A DNA stretch of 8,181 nt from Elusimicrobiota bacterium (GTDB taxonomy: Bacteria; Elusimicrobiota; Elusimicrobia; UBA1565; UBA9628), in contig JAQUNT010000083.1 of assembly GCA_028717525.1 (NCBI GenBank), forward strand, positions 1-8,181, written 5' to 3'. Positions 1 to 6,371 of this stretch are shown here, one piece after another. A program made the translations under genes and the position numbers. The notes beneath the pieces are model-generated. The model was not told the origin of the DNA. It made no database searches and saw only the letters and a program-made list of their open reading frames with translations. Each line of letters opens with the position of its first letter. Position 1 is the stretch's first letter.

Positions 1-20
1 TCTCGCTCGTCTTCAGACAT
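1..20 (-). CDS. Probable start of the next gene (partial, cut by the window)
   Basis: An ATG at 20 on the minus strand opens a frame reading MSEDER before the window ends. In Bacillus-type clusters rpsU is followed by yqeY (GatB/YqeY-domain protein), and such a protein could start this way, but six codons cannot prove it. No clear Shine-Dalgarno is seen; the hairpin at 32-59 is just upstream. The open frame is observed; the gene and its identity are inferred from position. Confidence 0.35.
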
Positions 21-31
21 AGGCTGAGGCG

Positions 32-59
32 CCCCGCTGGCCCTTGCGGGCCGGCGGGC
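32..59 (-). other. GC-rich hairpin with GNRA-type loop between rpsU and the next gene
   Basis: On the minus strand CCCGCCGGCCC (58-48), loop GCAA (47-44) and GGGCCAGCGGG (43-33) form an 11-bp stem with one C-A mismatch and a GNRA-type tetraloop. It lies 37 bases past the rpsU stop and 12 bases before the next ATG. No T-run follows, so it does not look like an intrinsic terminator; it could instead slow or process the mRNA, or be chance in GC-rich sequence. Confidence 0.5.
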
Positions 60-95
60 GACCTGTCCGGGATGACCCGGGATGTTCGTCGGCGT

Positions 96-296
96 TCAGG
101 CGACCGGGCGCCGGCGCCGTGCCCGGCGCATCTTGCGGCGCGCTTCAGCGGCCTTGAGCTTGCGCTTGACGCTGGGGGAGACGTAGTGCTCGCGCCTCTT
201 GATCTCCCGCAGGATGCCGTTGCGCTCGCATTCGCGTTTGAAACGCCTGAGGGCTTCCTCGACGGCCTCACCCTCGCGCAGTTTGACGAAAACCAT
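96..296 (-). CDS. rpsU: 30S ribosomal protein S21
   Basis: S21 is a small, late-assembling 30S protein located near the platform and the anti-Shine-Dalgarno end of 16S rRNA, and is important for initiation. The 66 residues are within the family range (57-71). The core reads VFVKLREGEAVEEALRRFKR, then ECERNGILREIKRREHYVSP and a very basic Arg/Lys-rich tail typical of S21. The ATG at 296 is preceded by AAGGTGGTGA, one mismatch from the full anti-Shine-Dalgarno complement AAGGAGGTGA, although its end is nine bases from the ATG, a little far. It is the eighth gene from the hrcA promoter; rpsU adjoining the dnaK-rsmE-mtaB group is a classic arrangement in Firmicutes. A hairpin follows 37 bases after its stop. 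Confidence 0.96.
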   Translation of the reverse strand: MVFVKLREGEAVEEALRRFKRECERNGILREIKRREHYVSPSVKRKLKAAEARRKMRRARRRRPVA

Positions 297-329
297 TTTA
301 AAGACTCACCACCTTGTCTTTCGAGATGC

Positions 330-671
330 TCATCCGGGGGGCCACTGCATGGAGCGTCCGCCCAGCAGATGATAGTGCAGATGGTCCACGGACTGCCCCG
401 CGCTGCGTCCGTTGTTGGTCACCAGGCGGTAGCCCGCGGCCACGCCGACCTGTCCGGCCACGGCCGCGGCCACCCGCTGCAGATGCCCCAGCAAGGCCTG
501 GTCGCCGTCCGTGCAGGCGCTCAGGCCCGCCACGTGCTTGCGGGGGACGATGAGGACGTGCGTGGGCGCCTGGGGGGAGATGTCCTTGAAGGCGACGGCT
601 TGCTCGTCCTCGTAGACGATCTTGGATGGTACCTGCCGCGCGATGATCTTGCAGAAGATGCAGTCTGCCAT
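330..671 (-). CDS. hinT: HIT-family nucleotide-binding protein, HinT type
   Basis: Histidine-triad proteins of the HinT group are small dimeric purine nucleoside phosphoramidases; their cellular role in most bacteria is unsettled. The 113-residue length is standard. The start MADCIFCKI gives a CxxC (Cys4, Cys7) found in many HinT proteins and sometimes linked to zinc. The catalytic triad motif is HLHYHLLGGR with His97, His99 and His101. The C-terminus MQWPPG is characteristic of the HinT branch (compare MxWPPG) and separates it from Fhit or GalT. The ATG at 671 has CCAGG about nine bases upstream, within the 15-base gap after mtaB. It lies between mtaB and rpsU, where the Bacillus version of this cluster has no such gene, and is probably co-transcribed. 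The gene stops 33 bases before rpsU. Confidence 0.95.
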   Translation of the reverse strand: MADCIFCKIIARQVPSKIVYEDEQAVAFKDISPQAPTHVLIVPRKHVAGLSACTDGDQALLGHLQRVAAAVAGQVGVAAGYRLVTNNGRSAGQSVDHLHYHLLGGRSMQWPPG

Positions 672-686
672 GAAAACCTGGAAGTT

Positions 687-1883
687 TTAGATTATAGCGG
701 TATTTGACGATTCCCGCAAGGTCACCGGCCAAAGCCCGGGGGGCAGAGGCCGCTCCAGGCCGACCTCCAGGAAGTCCTCGGTCAGGCCCCGGAAGCCGCC
801 GCGCAGGGGAGCCACGACCCTGCGCTGGCCCGCGGCCCGCCGCCGATGAGCGCGCCGCAGCTCCGCGTCGAGCTCCTGCCAGGACTCCAGGCGCTCGCGC
901 GCCGCGACGGGGGCCACCTGGCCGGGCATACCCGCGGCCAAGGTCCCCGGCCGCGGCGAGAAGCGGAACACGTGCAGCCCGCAGAGGCCCAGGCTCCTGA
1001 CCAAGGCCAGGCTCTCCCGGGACTCGGCCTCGGTCTCGCCGGGGAAGCCCGTGATGATGTCCGAGAACAGCGCCAGAGCCGGCGCGCGCCGGCGCAAGGC
1101 CTCCAGGCGCCGGACGAAGACCGCGGCCGTATAGGGCCGGTTCATGCGGCGCAGGACCGTCTCGCTGCCGGATTGCAGGGGGATGTGCAGATGGGGGCAG
1201 AGGCGGCCGCCGGAGCCCGCGATGAGCCCGGCCAGGGCCTCGTCGGCCTCCAGGACCTCGAGCGAGGAGAGCCGCAGGCGGAAGGCCCCGGGGATGCGCA
1301 GGAGCCTCTCCAGGAGACCGGTCAGGGCGACGGCCCCGTCCCGGTAGCGGCCGAGCCGGATTCCGCAGAGCACGATCTCCGGCACGCCCGCGGCCGCCAG
1401 GCCGCGGACCCTCTCCTCGGCCGCGGCCGGAGGCAGGCTGCTCAGCCGCGGCCGGACCCGCGGGACCACGCAGTAGGCGCAGGAGCCGTCGCAGCCGTCT
1501 TGGACCTTGAGCAGGGCGCGGGAGCGCTCCGGAGCGGCCGCGGCGGCCTCGGGCAGGCCCAGTTCCCCCCCGGGGTCGAGGGCGACTTGGGCCTGCGGCG
1601 CGGCCCTGAGGATGTCTTCGGGCGCGCGCCGGGCCAGGCAGCCGGTCACCACGAGCCTGGCCGCCGGGTTCTCGCGCCCCGCGCGGCGGAGGAACTTCAG
1701 GGCCTCGCGGTCCGCGTCCTTGGTGACGCTGCAGGTGTTGACGATGCAGAGCCCGGCCTCCGCGAGGCTGGCCGCCGGAGCGCAACCGGCCGCGGCCAGG
1801 CGCGCGCGCAGCTCCTGGCTCTCGGCCTGGTTGACCCGGCAGCCGAAGGTGCGCAAAAAATAAGACGGGGGTCGGGGGAGCAC
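687..1883 (-). CDS. mtaB: tRNA methylthiotransferase, MtaB/MiaB family radical SAM enzyme
   Basis: MtaB converts t6A37 of tRNA to ms2t6A with two iron-sulfur clusters and S-adenosylmethionine. The 398-residue protein shows the UPF0004 domain with Cys15 (TFGCRVNQAES), Cys51 (IVNTCSVT) and Cys82 (VVTGCLARR) for the auxiliary cluster; the radical SAM domain with CxxxCxxC at Cys131, Cys135 and Cys138 (GCDGSCAYC) plus HIPLQSGS and ITGFPGET; and a short C-terminal TRAM-like RNA-binding domain (about 352-390). GCRVNQAES and the place after rsmE favour MtaB over MiaB or RimO, but the exact substrate is inferred. It is at the short end of the family (about 430-450). The start is GTG at 1883, 19 bases after rsmE; the conserved TFGC motif begins at residue 12, leaving little room for a later start. 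The gene is extremely GC-rich with many Ala, Arg and Leu. hinT starts 15 bases past its stop. Confidence 0.9.
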   Translation of the reverse strand: MLPRPPSYFLRTFGCRVNQAESQELRARLAAAGCAPAASLAEAGLCIVNTCSVTKDADREALKFLRRAGRENPAARLVVTGCLARRAPEDILRAAPQAQVALDPGGELGLPEAAAAAPERSRALLKVQDGCDGSCAYCVVPRVRPRLSSLPPAAAEERVRGLAAAGVPEIVLCGIRLGRYRDGAVALTGLLERLLRIPGAFRLRLSSLEVLEADEALAGLIAGSGGRLCPHLHIPLQSGSETVLRRMNRPYTAAVFVRRLEALRRRAPALALFSDIITGFPGETEAESRESLALVRSLGLCGLHVFRFSPRPGTLAAGMPGQVAPVAARERLESWQELDAELRRAHRRRAAGQRRVVAPLRGGFRGLTEDFLEVGLERPLPPGLWPVTLRESSNTAII

Positions 1884-1902
1884 GGGAGCGCGCCGCTCCG
1901 GC
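1884..1902 (-). promoter_or_regulatory. Small hairpin over the only ribosome-site candidate of mtaB
   Basis: Between the rsmE stop and the mtaB GTG the minus strand reads GGAGCG, GCG, CGCTCC (1899-1885), a perfect 6-bp stem with a 3-base loop. Its 5' arm holds the only Shine-Dalgarno-like bases (GGAG, 12 bases before the GTG). The stem is seen directly; a regulatory effect is inferred and could be chance in such GC-rich sequence. Confidence 0.35.
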
Positions 1903-2706
1903 CTAGAGGCTCCCGAACTCGTACTGGATGAGGGAGACGGCCGCCACGGCGGCGGTCTCCGCGCGCAGGGTGCGCGGGCCCAGGCCGAAGATGACCGCGT
2001 CCAGGCTCTCGGCCAGCTCCACCTCTTCCTCGGTGAAGCCCCCCTCGGGGCCGATGAAGAGGTTGACCGTGATCTTCTCCGCGCCCCGGCTCTGGTCGGC
2101 CTCGCGCAGGCTCAGGCGGATGGTCTCGCAGGCCGTGGCTCCGTTGAGCCCCTCCCAGGCCAGCAAGGTCAGGCTCCGGGTCTTCGGCGCGGCCTCATCC
2201 TCGGGCTGGCGCAGGCAGGCTTTGACCGAGTCCCGGAACTGCACCGGCTCCAGCACCTCCGGCAGGTCCGCCCGGCCGCACTGCTTGGCCGCGGCCATCA
2301 CGACCCGGCCCCAGCGCTCGGCCTTGGCCTTGACGCGCTCCGCCTCGTGCAAGAGGACCACGGTGCGCGGCGTGGTCACCGGGATGAACGCGGCCACGCC
2401 CAGCTCGGTGCCTTTCTCCAGCACCCAGTCCCAATGGCTGGCCTTGAGCAGCCCCTGGTACAGCCGGATCTCCGCCGGCTTGCGCTCCTCGGTGCCGTGC
2501 AAGGTCCCGGTCAAGGCCCCGGACACCGAGCCGTCCTTCTCGATGGCCTGGATGACGGCCTCGAAGCGGCCCCCCTTCCCGTCGAAGAGCACCAAGGACT
2601 GCCCCGGTTGATAGCGCAGGACCTTGGTGATGTGGAAAGCCTCGGGGCCGGTGAGGCGGAAGGTCTTCTCTTTAAGAGCCTGCGGCGGCAGGAAAAACTG
2701 GGGCAT
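1903..2706 (-). CDS. rsmE: 16S rRNA (uracil(1498)-N(3))-methyltransferase RsmE
   Basis: RsmE methylates N3 of U1498 in helix 44 of 16S rRNA, using S-adenosylmethionine on the assembled 30S subunit. The protein has 267 residues (E. coli 243). Residues 1 to about 72 form the PUA-like RNA-binding domain (FHITKVLR...G). The SPOUT methyltransferase domain follows with KGTELGV (98-104), AAKQCGR (139-145), FIGPEGGFTEEEV (217-229) and the trefoil-knot loop LGPRTLRAETA (242-252). I chose the ATG at 2706: an in-frame TTG at 2736 would start inside the palindromic repeat and add ten residues that do not belong to the family. The ribosome site is weak (AGG six to eight bases upstream). A low-complexity stretch near 165-176 is probably a loop. 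The stop precedes the mtaB start by 19 bases. Confidence 0.95.
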   Translation of the reverse strand: MPQFFLPPQALKEKTFRLTGPEAFHITKVLRYQPGQSLVLFDGKGGRFEAVIQAIEKDGSVSGALTGTLHGTEERKPAEIRLYQGLLKASHWDWVLEKGTELGVAAFIPVTTPRTVVLLHEAERVKAKAERWGRVVMAAAKQCGRADLPEVLEPVQFRDSVKACLRQPEDEAAPKTRSLTLLAWEGLNGATACETIRLSLREADQSRGAEKITVNLFIGPEGGFTEEEVELAESLDAVIFGLGPRTLRAETAAVAAVSLIQYEFGSL

Positions 2707-2723
2707 GAGCCTGTTATATAAAA

Positions 2724-2772
2724 TTCGGGGACACAATACTCAATTCGCCAAGATAGGTATTGTGTCCCCGAA
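2724..2772. repeat. Perfect 16-bp inverted repeat, REP/MITE-like; possible terminator
   Basis: The plus-strand arms TTCGGGGACACAATAC (2724-2739) and GTATTGTGTCCCCGAA (2757-2772) are exact reverse complements around a 17-base loop. It fills most of the dnaJ-rsmE gap. The GGGGACACAATAC core, as I remember it, resembles palindromes dispersed in many bacterial genomes and linked to REP-associated Y1 transposases; that is recall, not a search. On the minus strand the stem is followed directly by TTTTATAT, so the transcript would form a long hairpin plus U-rich tract, and it could act as an intrinsic terminator or attenuator after dnaJ. No transposase is present in the window. Confidence 0.8.
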
Positions 2773-2780
2773 CTCTTCGC

Positions 2781-3923
2781 TTACTTGTCGCCGAAGATCT
2801 TCTTGAATATCCCTTCGTCGCCCTTTTCGCCCTTGCCGCCCTCGCCATGCAGGCTGCGCGCGAACTCCTCGAGGAGTTCCTTCTGCCGAGCGTTGAGGGA
2901 CTGCGGCACGGCCACGCGCACCGAGACCAGCAGGTCGCCCCGGCCCCGCCCGTGCAGCCTGGGCATCCCTTTCTCGCGCACACGCAGGATGGCGCCGTGC
3001 TGGGTCCCCGGAGGCACGCGGATGTGCGTGGGCTCGCCGTCCAAAGTCGGCACCGTCAGGGTCGCGCCCAAGGCGGCCTGGGCGATGTCCAGGCCGGCGT
3101 GCACCTTGAGGTCGTCCTCCTCGCGCTCGAAGCGAGGGTCCGGTTTGATGCGCACCAGGACGAACAGGTCGCCGGCCGGGGCTCCCCGGCCGCCCGCCTC
3201 GCCCTCCCCCGCGATGCGCAGGGTGGCTCCGGCATAGATGCCCGGCGGGATCTTGACCGTCAGCTCAGCGCGCTTGCGCGTCCGTCCGGAGCCCCGGCAC
3301 TCCCGGCAGGGGTTGTCCACGCGCTGGCCCTCGCCCCCGCAGTCCGGGCAGGCCTGCGTCATGGAGAAGAAGCCCTGGGAGAACTGCACCCGCCCGGAGC
3401 CCCGGCAGGTCGGGCAGCGCTTCAAGGACGCGCCGTCCTTGGCTCCCGAGCCGCGGCAGACCGGGCACGACTCGACCCGGTCGAAGTGCAGGGGGAACTT
3501 CATGCCTCGGAAGGCGTCCTCCAGCGAGACGTCGATCTCGTACTTGAGGTCAGCGCCGCGCCGGGGCCCGCCGCGCCCGCGGCCGCCGCCCCCGCCGCCG
3601 AAGAACTGCTCGAAGACGTCGCCGAAGACCTCGCTCATGTCCACGCCGCCGCCCGCGAAAGCCTCCCCGCCCGGGAAGCCCCCCGGGAACCCGCCGGCGC
3701 CCGAGAGGCCGGCCTCGCCGTACTGGTCGTAGACCTGGCGCTTGCGCGGGTCGGAGAGGACCTCGTAGGCGGAGTTGATCTTGCGGAACTTCTCCTCCGC
3801 CTCCTTGTCGCCCGGGTTGCGGTCCGGGTGATGCTTCATGGCAAGCTTGCGGAAGGCCGCCTTGATCTCGGCCTCCGAGGCGTTGCGCGCCACCCCGAGC
3901 AGGTTGTAGAAGTCCTCGGCCAC
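2781..3923 (-). CDS. dnaJ: Chaperone protein DnaJ (class A Hsp40)
   Basis: DnaJ delivers unfolded substrates to DnaK and stimulates its ATPase. The protein has 380 residues and the full class A layout: J domain (1-70) with the HPD motif at 32-34; a Gly/Phe-rich linker (about 71-120) with a run of six glycines at 109-114; the zinc domain with four CxxCxGxG-type repeats, cysteines at 153/156, 170/173, 192/195 and 206/209; then the C-terminal beta domains ending in a Lys/Gly-rich tail. The start is GTG at 3923, which gives the expected [11 protein letters not shown]; a weak GGGG sits upstream within the 12-base gap after dnaK. It is the last chaperone gene; a palindromic repeat begins eight bases after its TAA stop and may end part of the transcript here. 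Confidence 0.98.
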   Translation of the reverse strand: MAEDFYNLLGVARNASEAEIKAAFRKLAMKHHPDRNPGDKEAEEKFRKINSAYEVLSDPRKRQVYDQYGEAGLSGAGGFPGGFPGGEAFAGGGVDMSEVFGDVFEQFFGGGGGGRGRGGPRRGADLKYEIDVSLEDAFRGMKFPLHFDRVESCPVCRGSGAKDGASLKRCPTCRGSGRVQFSQGFFSMTQACPDCGGEGQRVDNPCRECRGSGRTRKRAELTVKIPPGIYAGATLRIAGEGEAGGRGAPAGDLFVLVRIKPDPRFEREEDDLKVHAGLDIAQAALGATLTVPTLDGEPTHIRVPPGTQHGAILRVREKGMPRLHGRGRGDLLVSVRVAVPQSLNARQKELLEEFARSLHGEGGKGEKGDEGIFKKIFGDK

Positions 3924-3935
3924 CGGCTGACCCCG

Positions 3936-5807
3936 CTAGTCCTTCTTCTCCGGCTCGTCTACGACCTCGGCGTCGACCACAGTCTCGCCCCCCTTCTCCT
4001 TCTGGTCGCCGGCTTGGGCCTGGTCGCCGTTGCCGCCCGAGGCTTTGGCCTTGGCCGCTTCGGCCTTGTAGAGCTCCTCGGCCAGCTTGTGCGAGGCCTT
4101 GAGCAAGGCCTCCTTGGCCTTGTTGATGCGGTCGGTGTCGTCCCCCTTCAGGGCCTCCTTGAGGTCGGAGACGGCGCGCTCGATGTTGGTGCGCTCCTCT
4201 TGGGAGACCTTGTCGCCGTGCTCGCGCAGGGCCTTCTCGGAGGCGGCCAGCAGGCCGTCGGCCTCGTTCTTGGCCGCCACCTTCTCCTTGAACTTCTTGT
4301 CCTCCTCGGCGAACTGCTCGGCCTGCTTGACGAACTTCTCCACTTCTTCCTTGTTGAGCTTGTTAGGCGCGGTGATGGTGATGTGCTGGGTCTTCTTGGT
4401 GCCCAGGTCCTCGGCGCGCACGCTCAGGATGCCGTTGGCATCGATGGAGAAGCTGACCTTGATCTGCGGCATGCCGCGCGGCGCGGGCGGTATGCCGTCC
4501 AGGTCGAACTTGCCCAGAGGCACGTTGTCCGAGGCCTTGGGCCGCTCGCCCTGCAGGACGTTCACCGTGACCGCGGGCTGGTTGTCCGAAGCCGTCGAGA
4601 AGATGTTGCTCTTCTCTACCGGGATGGTGGTGTTGCGCTCGATCAAGGGCGTCATGACCCCGCCCAAGGTCTCGATGCCCAGGGTCAGGGGGGTGACATC
4701 GAGCAGGAGCACGTCCTTGATCTCGCCGGTCAAGACCGCCGCCTGCACGGCCGCGCCGTTGGCCACGCACTCCATGGGGTCGATGCCGCGCTCGACCTTC
4801 TTGCCCACGTAGTCCTCCACGAACTTGGCCACGATGGGCATGCGGGTGGGTCCACCCACCATGATGATGCGGGTGATGTCATGGGCCTTGAGCTTGGCGT
4901 CGGTCAGGGCCCGTTCGATGGAGGTCTTGCAGCGCTTGACGATGGGGTCTACCAGCGCGTCGAGCTTGGCGCGGGTCAGCTTCATGGCCAGATGCTTGGG
5001 GACGTTGTCCACGGCCGTCAGGTAGGGCAGGTTGATCTCGGTCTCCATCACCGTAGAGAGCTCGATCTTGGCCTTCTCGGCCGCCTCGCGCACGCGCTGC
5101 ACGGACATCGGGTCCTTGAGCACCTCCGCGCCGGTGTCTTTCTTGAACTCCCCGGTGATGAAGTCGATCAGGGCGTTGTCCATGTCCGTGCCGCCGAGTT
5201 GGGTATCTCCCGAGGTGGAGACCACCTCGAAGACGCCCCCGCCGAAGTCCATGATGGTGACGTCCAAGGTGCCGCCGCCCAGGTCGAAGACCATGATCTT
5301 CTCGTCCTTGCCCTTCTTGTCCAGGCCGTAGGCTAGGCACGCGGCCGTAGGCTCGTTGACGATGCGCACGACCTCCAGGCCCGCGATGGTGCCGGCGTCC
5401 TTGGTGGCTTGGCGCTGGTTGTCGTTGAAATAGGCCGGGACCGTGATGACCGCCTTCTCTACCTTGGCGCCCAGGAAGGCCTCCGCGTCGCGCTTGACCT
5501 TCTGCAGGAGCAGCCCGGAGAGTTGCTGCGGGGTGTAGGTCTTGCCGTCCGGGGCCTGGTACTTGCGGTCGGTGCCCATCTTGCGCTTGAAGGCCATGAA
5601 GGTGCCTTCCGGGTTGGCCACGGCTTGGCGCCGGGCCGGCTCGCCGACCAGCAGCTGGCCGTCCTTGGCGAAGGCCACGAAGGACGGGAAGGCCTTGCCG
5701 CCCACCGAAGTCCCCTCCGCGGACGGGATGATGGTGGCCTTGCCGCCTTCCATCACCGCCGCGGCCGTGTTGGACGTCCCCAGGTCGATTCCGATGATCT
5801 TGCTCAT
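3936..5807 (-). CDS. dnaK: Molecular chaperone DnaK (Hsp70)
   Basis: DnaK is the cytoplasmic ATP-driven Hsp70 that binds unfolded peptides, working with DnaJ and GrpE. The 623 residues comprise the ATPase domain (1-364) with [10 protein letters not shown] (5-14), the conserved Lys of [19 protein letters not shown] (151-163) and the phosphate-2 motif DLGGGT (175-180); the interdomain linker DVLLLD (365-370); the substrate-binding beta domain (about 371-480); and the helical lid plus a Gly/Gln/Lys-rich tail ending [10 protein letters not shown]. It lacks the roughly 23-residue insertion that proteobacterial DnaK carries near residue 80. Unusual points are GTSNTAAAV instead of GTTNSCVAV, a few extra residues in [18 protein letters not shown], and LGGTDMD instead of LGG(D/E)DFD. 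The ATG at 5807 has a good site, TAGGAGAGG, that includes the grpE stop. The DnaJ start lies 12 bases past the stop. Expression should follow the CIRCE promoter. Confidence 0.98.
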   Translation of the reverse strand: MSKIIGIDLGTSNTAAAVMEGGKATIIPSAEGTSVGGKAFPSFVAFAKDGQLLVGEPARRQAVANPEGTFMAFKRKMGTDRKYQAPDGKTYTPQQLSGLLLQKVKRDAEAFLGAKVEKAVITVPAYFNDNQRQATKDAGTIAGLEVVRIVNEPTAACLAYGLDKKGKDEKIMVFDLGGGTLDVTIMDFGGGVFEVVSTSGDTQLGGTDMDNALIDFITGEFKKDTGAEVLKDPMSVQRVREAAEKAKIELSTVMETEINLPYLTAVDNVPKHLAMKLTRAKLDALVDPIVKRCKTSIERALTDAKLKAHDITRIIMVGGPTRMPIVAKFVEDYVGKKVERGIDPMECVANGAAVQAAVLTGEIKDVLLLDVTPLTLGIETLGGVMTPLIERNTTIPVEKSNIFSTASDNQPAVTVNVLQGERPKASDNVPLGKFDLDGIPPAPRGMPQIKVSFSIDANGILSVRAEDLGTKKTQHITITAPNKLNKEEVEKFVKQAEQFAEEDKKFKEKVAAKNEADGLLAASEKALREHGDKVSQEERTNIERAVSDLKEALKGDDTDRINKAKEALLKASHKLAEELYKAEAAKAKASGGNGDQAQAGDQKEKGGETVVDAEVVDEPEKKD

Positions 5808-5816
5808 AATCCTCTC

Positions 5817-6371
5817 CTATGCCCCAGCCTGCGCTGGGCCGTCTTCCTTCTTGGGTCTGCGGGTGATGCGCACCTTCGCGGTGCGCAGGACCCGGTCCTG
5901 CAGCAGAAAACCGTTCTGCAGCACGTCCGCCACGGTCCCCTCGGGGACATCCTCGCGGTCCACCGTGCCGAAGACTTCGTGCTGGTTCGCGTCGAAAGGC
6001 TTGTTCAAGGGGTCCATCGCCGCCACCCCTTCCTCGCGGAAGAGCTTGTCGAACTCCTTGAAGATGCCCTCCATGCCCTTGGCCAGGGGCGTGTCGTTGT
6101 GCGAGGCCAGGACCTCCTGGTGCGCCTTCTGCAGGAGGTCGTAGAAGGGGAGCAGCTTGGCCAGGATCGAGGTCTTGCCCAGGTTGATGTACTCGGGCTT
6201 CTCGCGGTCCACGCGCTTACGGTAGTTCTCGAACTCGGCCTTCAGCCGCAGGAGCTGATCGAGATAATCCGGCTCGACCGGCTTCTCCGGCTGCGCTGCG
6301 TTCTTCTCCGCCTCCGGCTGCACGGAGGGGGTCGCAGGCGCGGGGGATCCGTTCTTCTGCTTAGCCACCAC
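5817..6371 (-). CDS. grpE: Nucleotide exchange factor GrpE
   Basis: GrpE releases ADP from DnaK and acts as a dimer in the cytoplasm; in some bacteria it is a heat sensor. The 184-residue length is normal. Residues 1-34 are a Pro/Ala/Glu-rich, probably disordered tail. Residues 36-60 (YLDQLLRLKAEFENYRKRVD) begin the long dimerising helix. The C-terminal beta-wing carries the family signatures FDANQHEVFGTV and GTVADVLQNGFLLQDRVLRTAKVRI split over residues about 124-169. The start is GTG; the codon at 6371 or the next one at 6368 is equally possible, which changes the protein by one residue. It overlaps the hrcA stop by 11 bases and its TAG stop lies in the Shine-Dalgarno region of dnaK, so hrcA, grpE and dnaK translation is probably coupled. 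The identification is secure. Confidence 0.96.
   Translation of the reverse strand: MVAKQKNGSPAPATPSVQPEAEKNAAQPEKPVEPDYLDQLLRLKAEFENYRKRVDREKPEYINLGKTSILAKLLPFYDLLQKAHQEVLASHNDTPLAKGMEGIFKEFDKLFREEGVAAMDPLNKPFDANQHEVFGTVDREDVPEGTVADVLQNGFLLQDRVLRTAKVRITRRPKKEDGPAQAGA

Noticed and set aside
67..84. A short direct repeat of CCGGGATG (67-74 and 77-84) after rpsU.
   Set aside because: Two copies of eight bases in GC-rich DNA with no further units; no support for function.
298..1785. A 495-codon minus-strand frame overlapping mtaB and hinT in another frame.
   Set aside because: It reads as Arg/Gly/Pro/Ala repeats, typical of an off-frame translation of GC-rich DNA, while mtaB and hinT show complete family motifs.
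846..1931. A 361-codon plus-strand frame antisense to mtaB.
   Set aside because: No domain or plausible start; the opposite strand encodes the conserved radical SAM enzyme.
2707..2736. A TTG start for rsmE at 2736, ten codons upstream.
   Set aside because: The extra residues come from the palindromic repeat and do not resemble the RsmE N-terminus; MPQFFLPP from the ATG at 2706 does.
2707..2746. A possible separate rsmE promoter (TTGAGT, 17 bases, TATATA on the minus strand).
   Set aside because: Both hexamers match at only four of six positions, the -35 lies partly in the repeat arm, and the start would fall almost on the ATG; the AT-rich repeat flank explains it.
2760..5336. An 858-codon open frame on the plus strand across dnaJ and most of dnaK.
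   Set aside because: It is antisense to two well-conserved genes; long stop-free antisense frames over dnaK are a known artefact of its codon bias in GC-rich genomes. The translation is Leu/Gly/Val/Arg/His-rich with no recognisable domain, and no ribosome site was identified.
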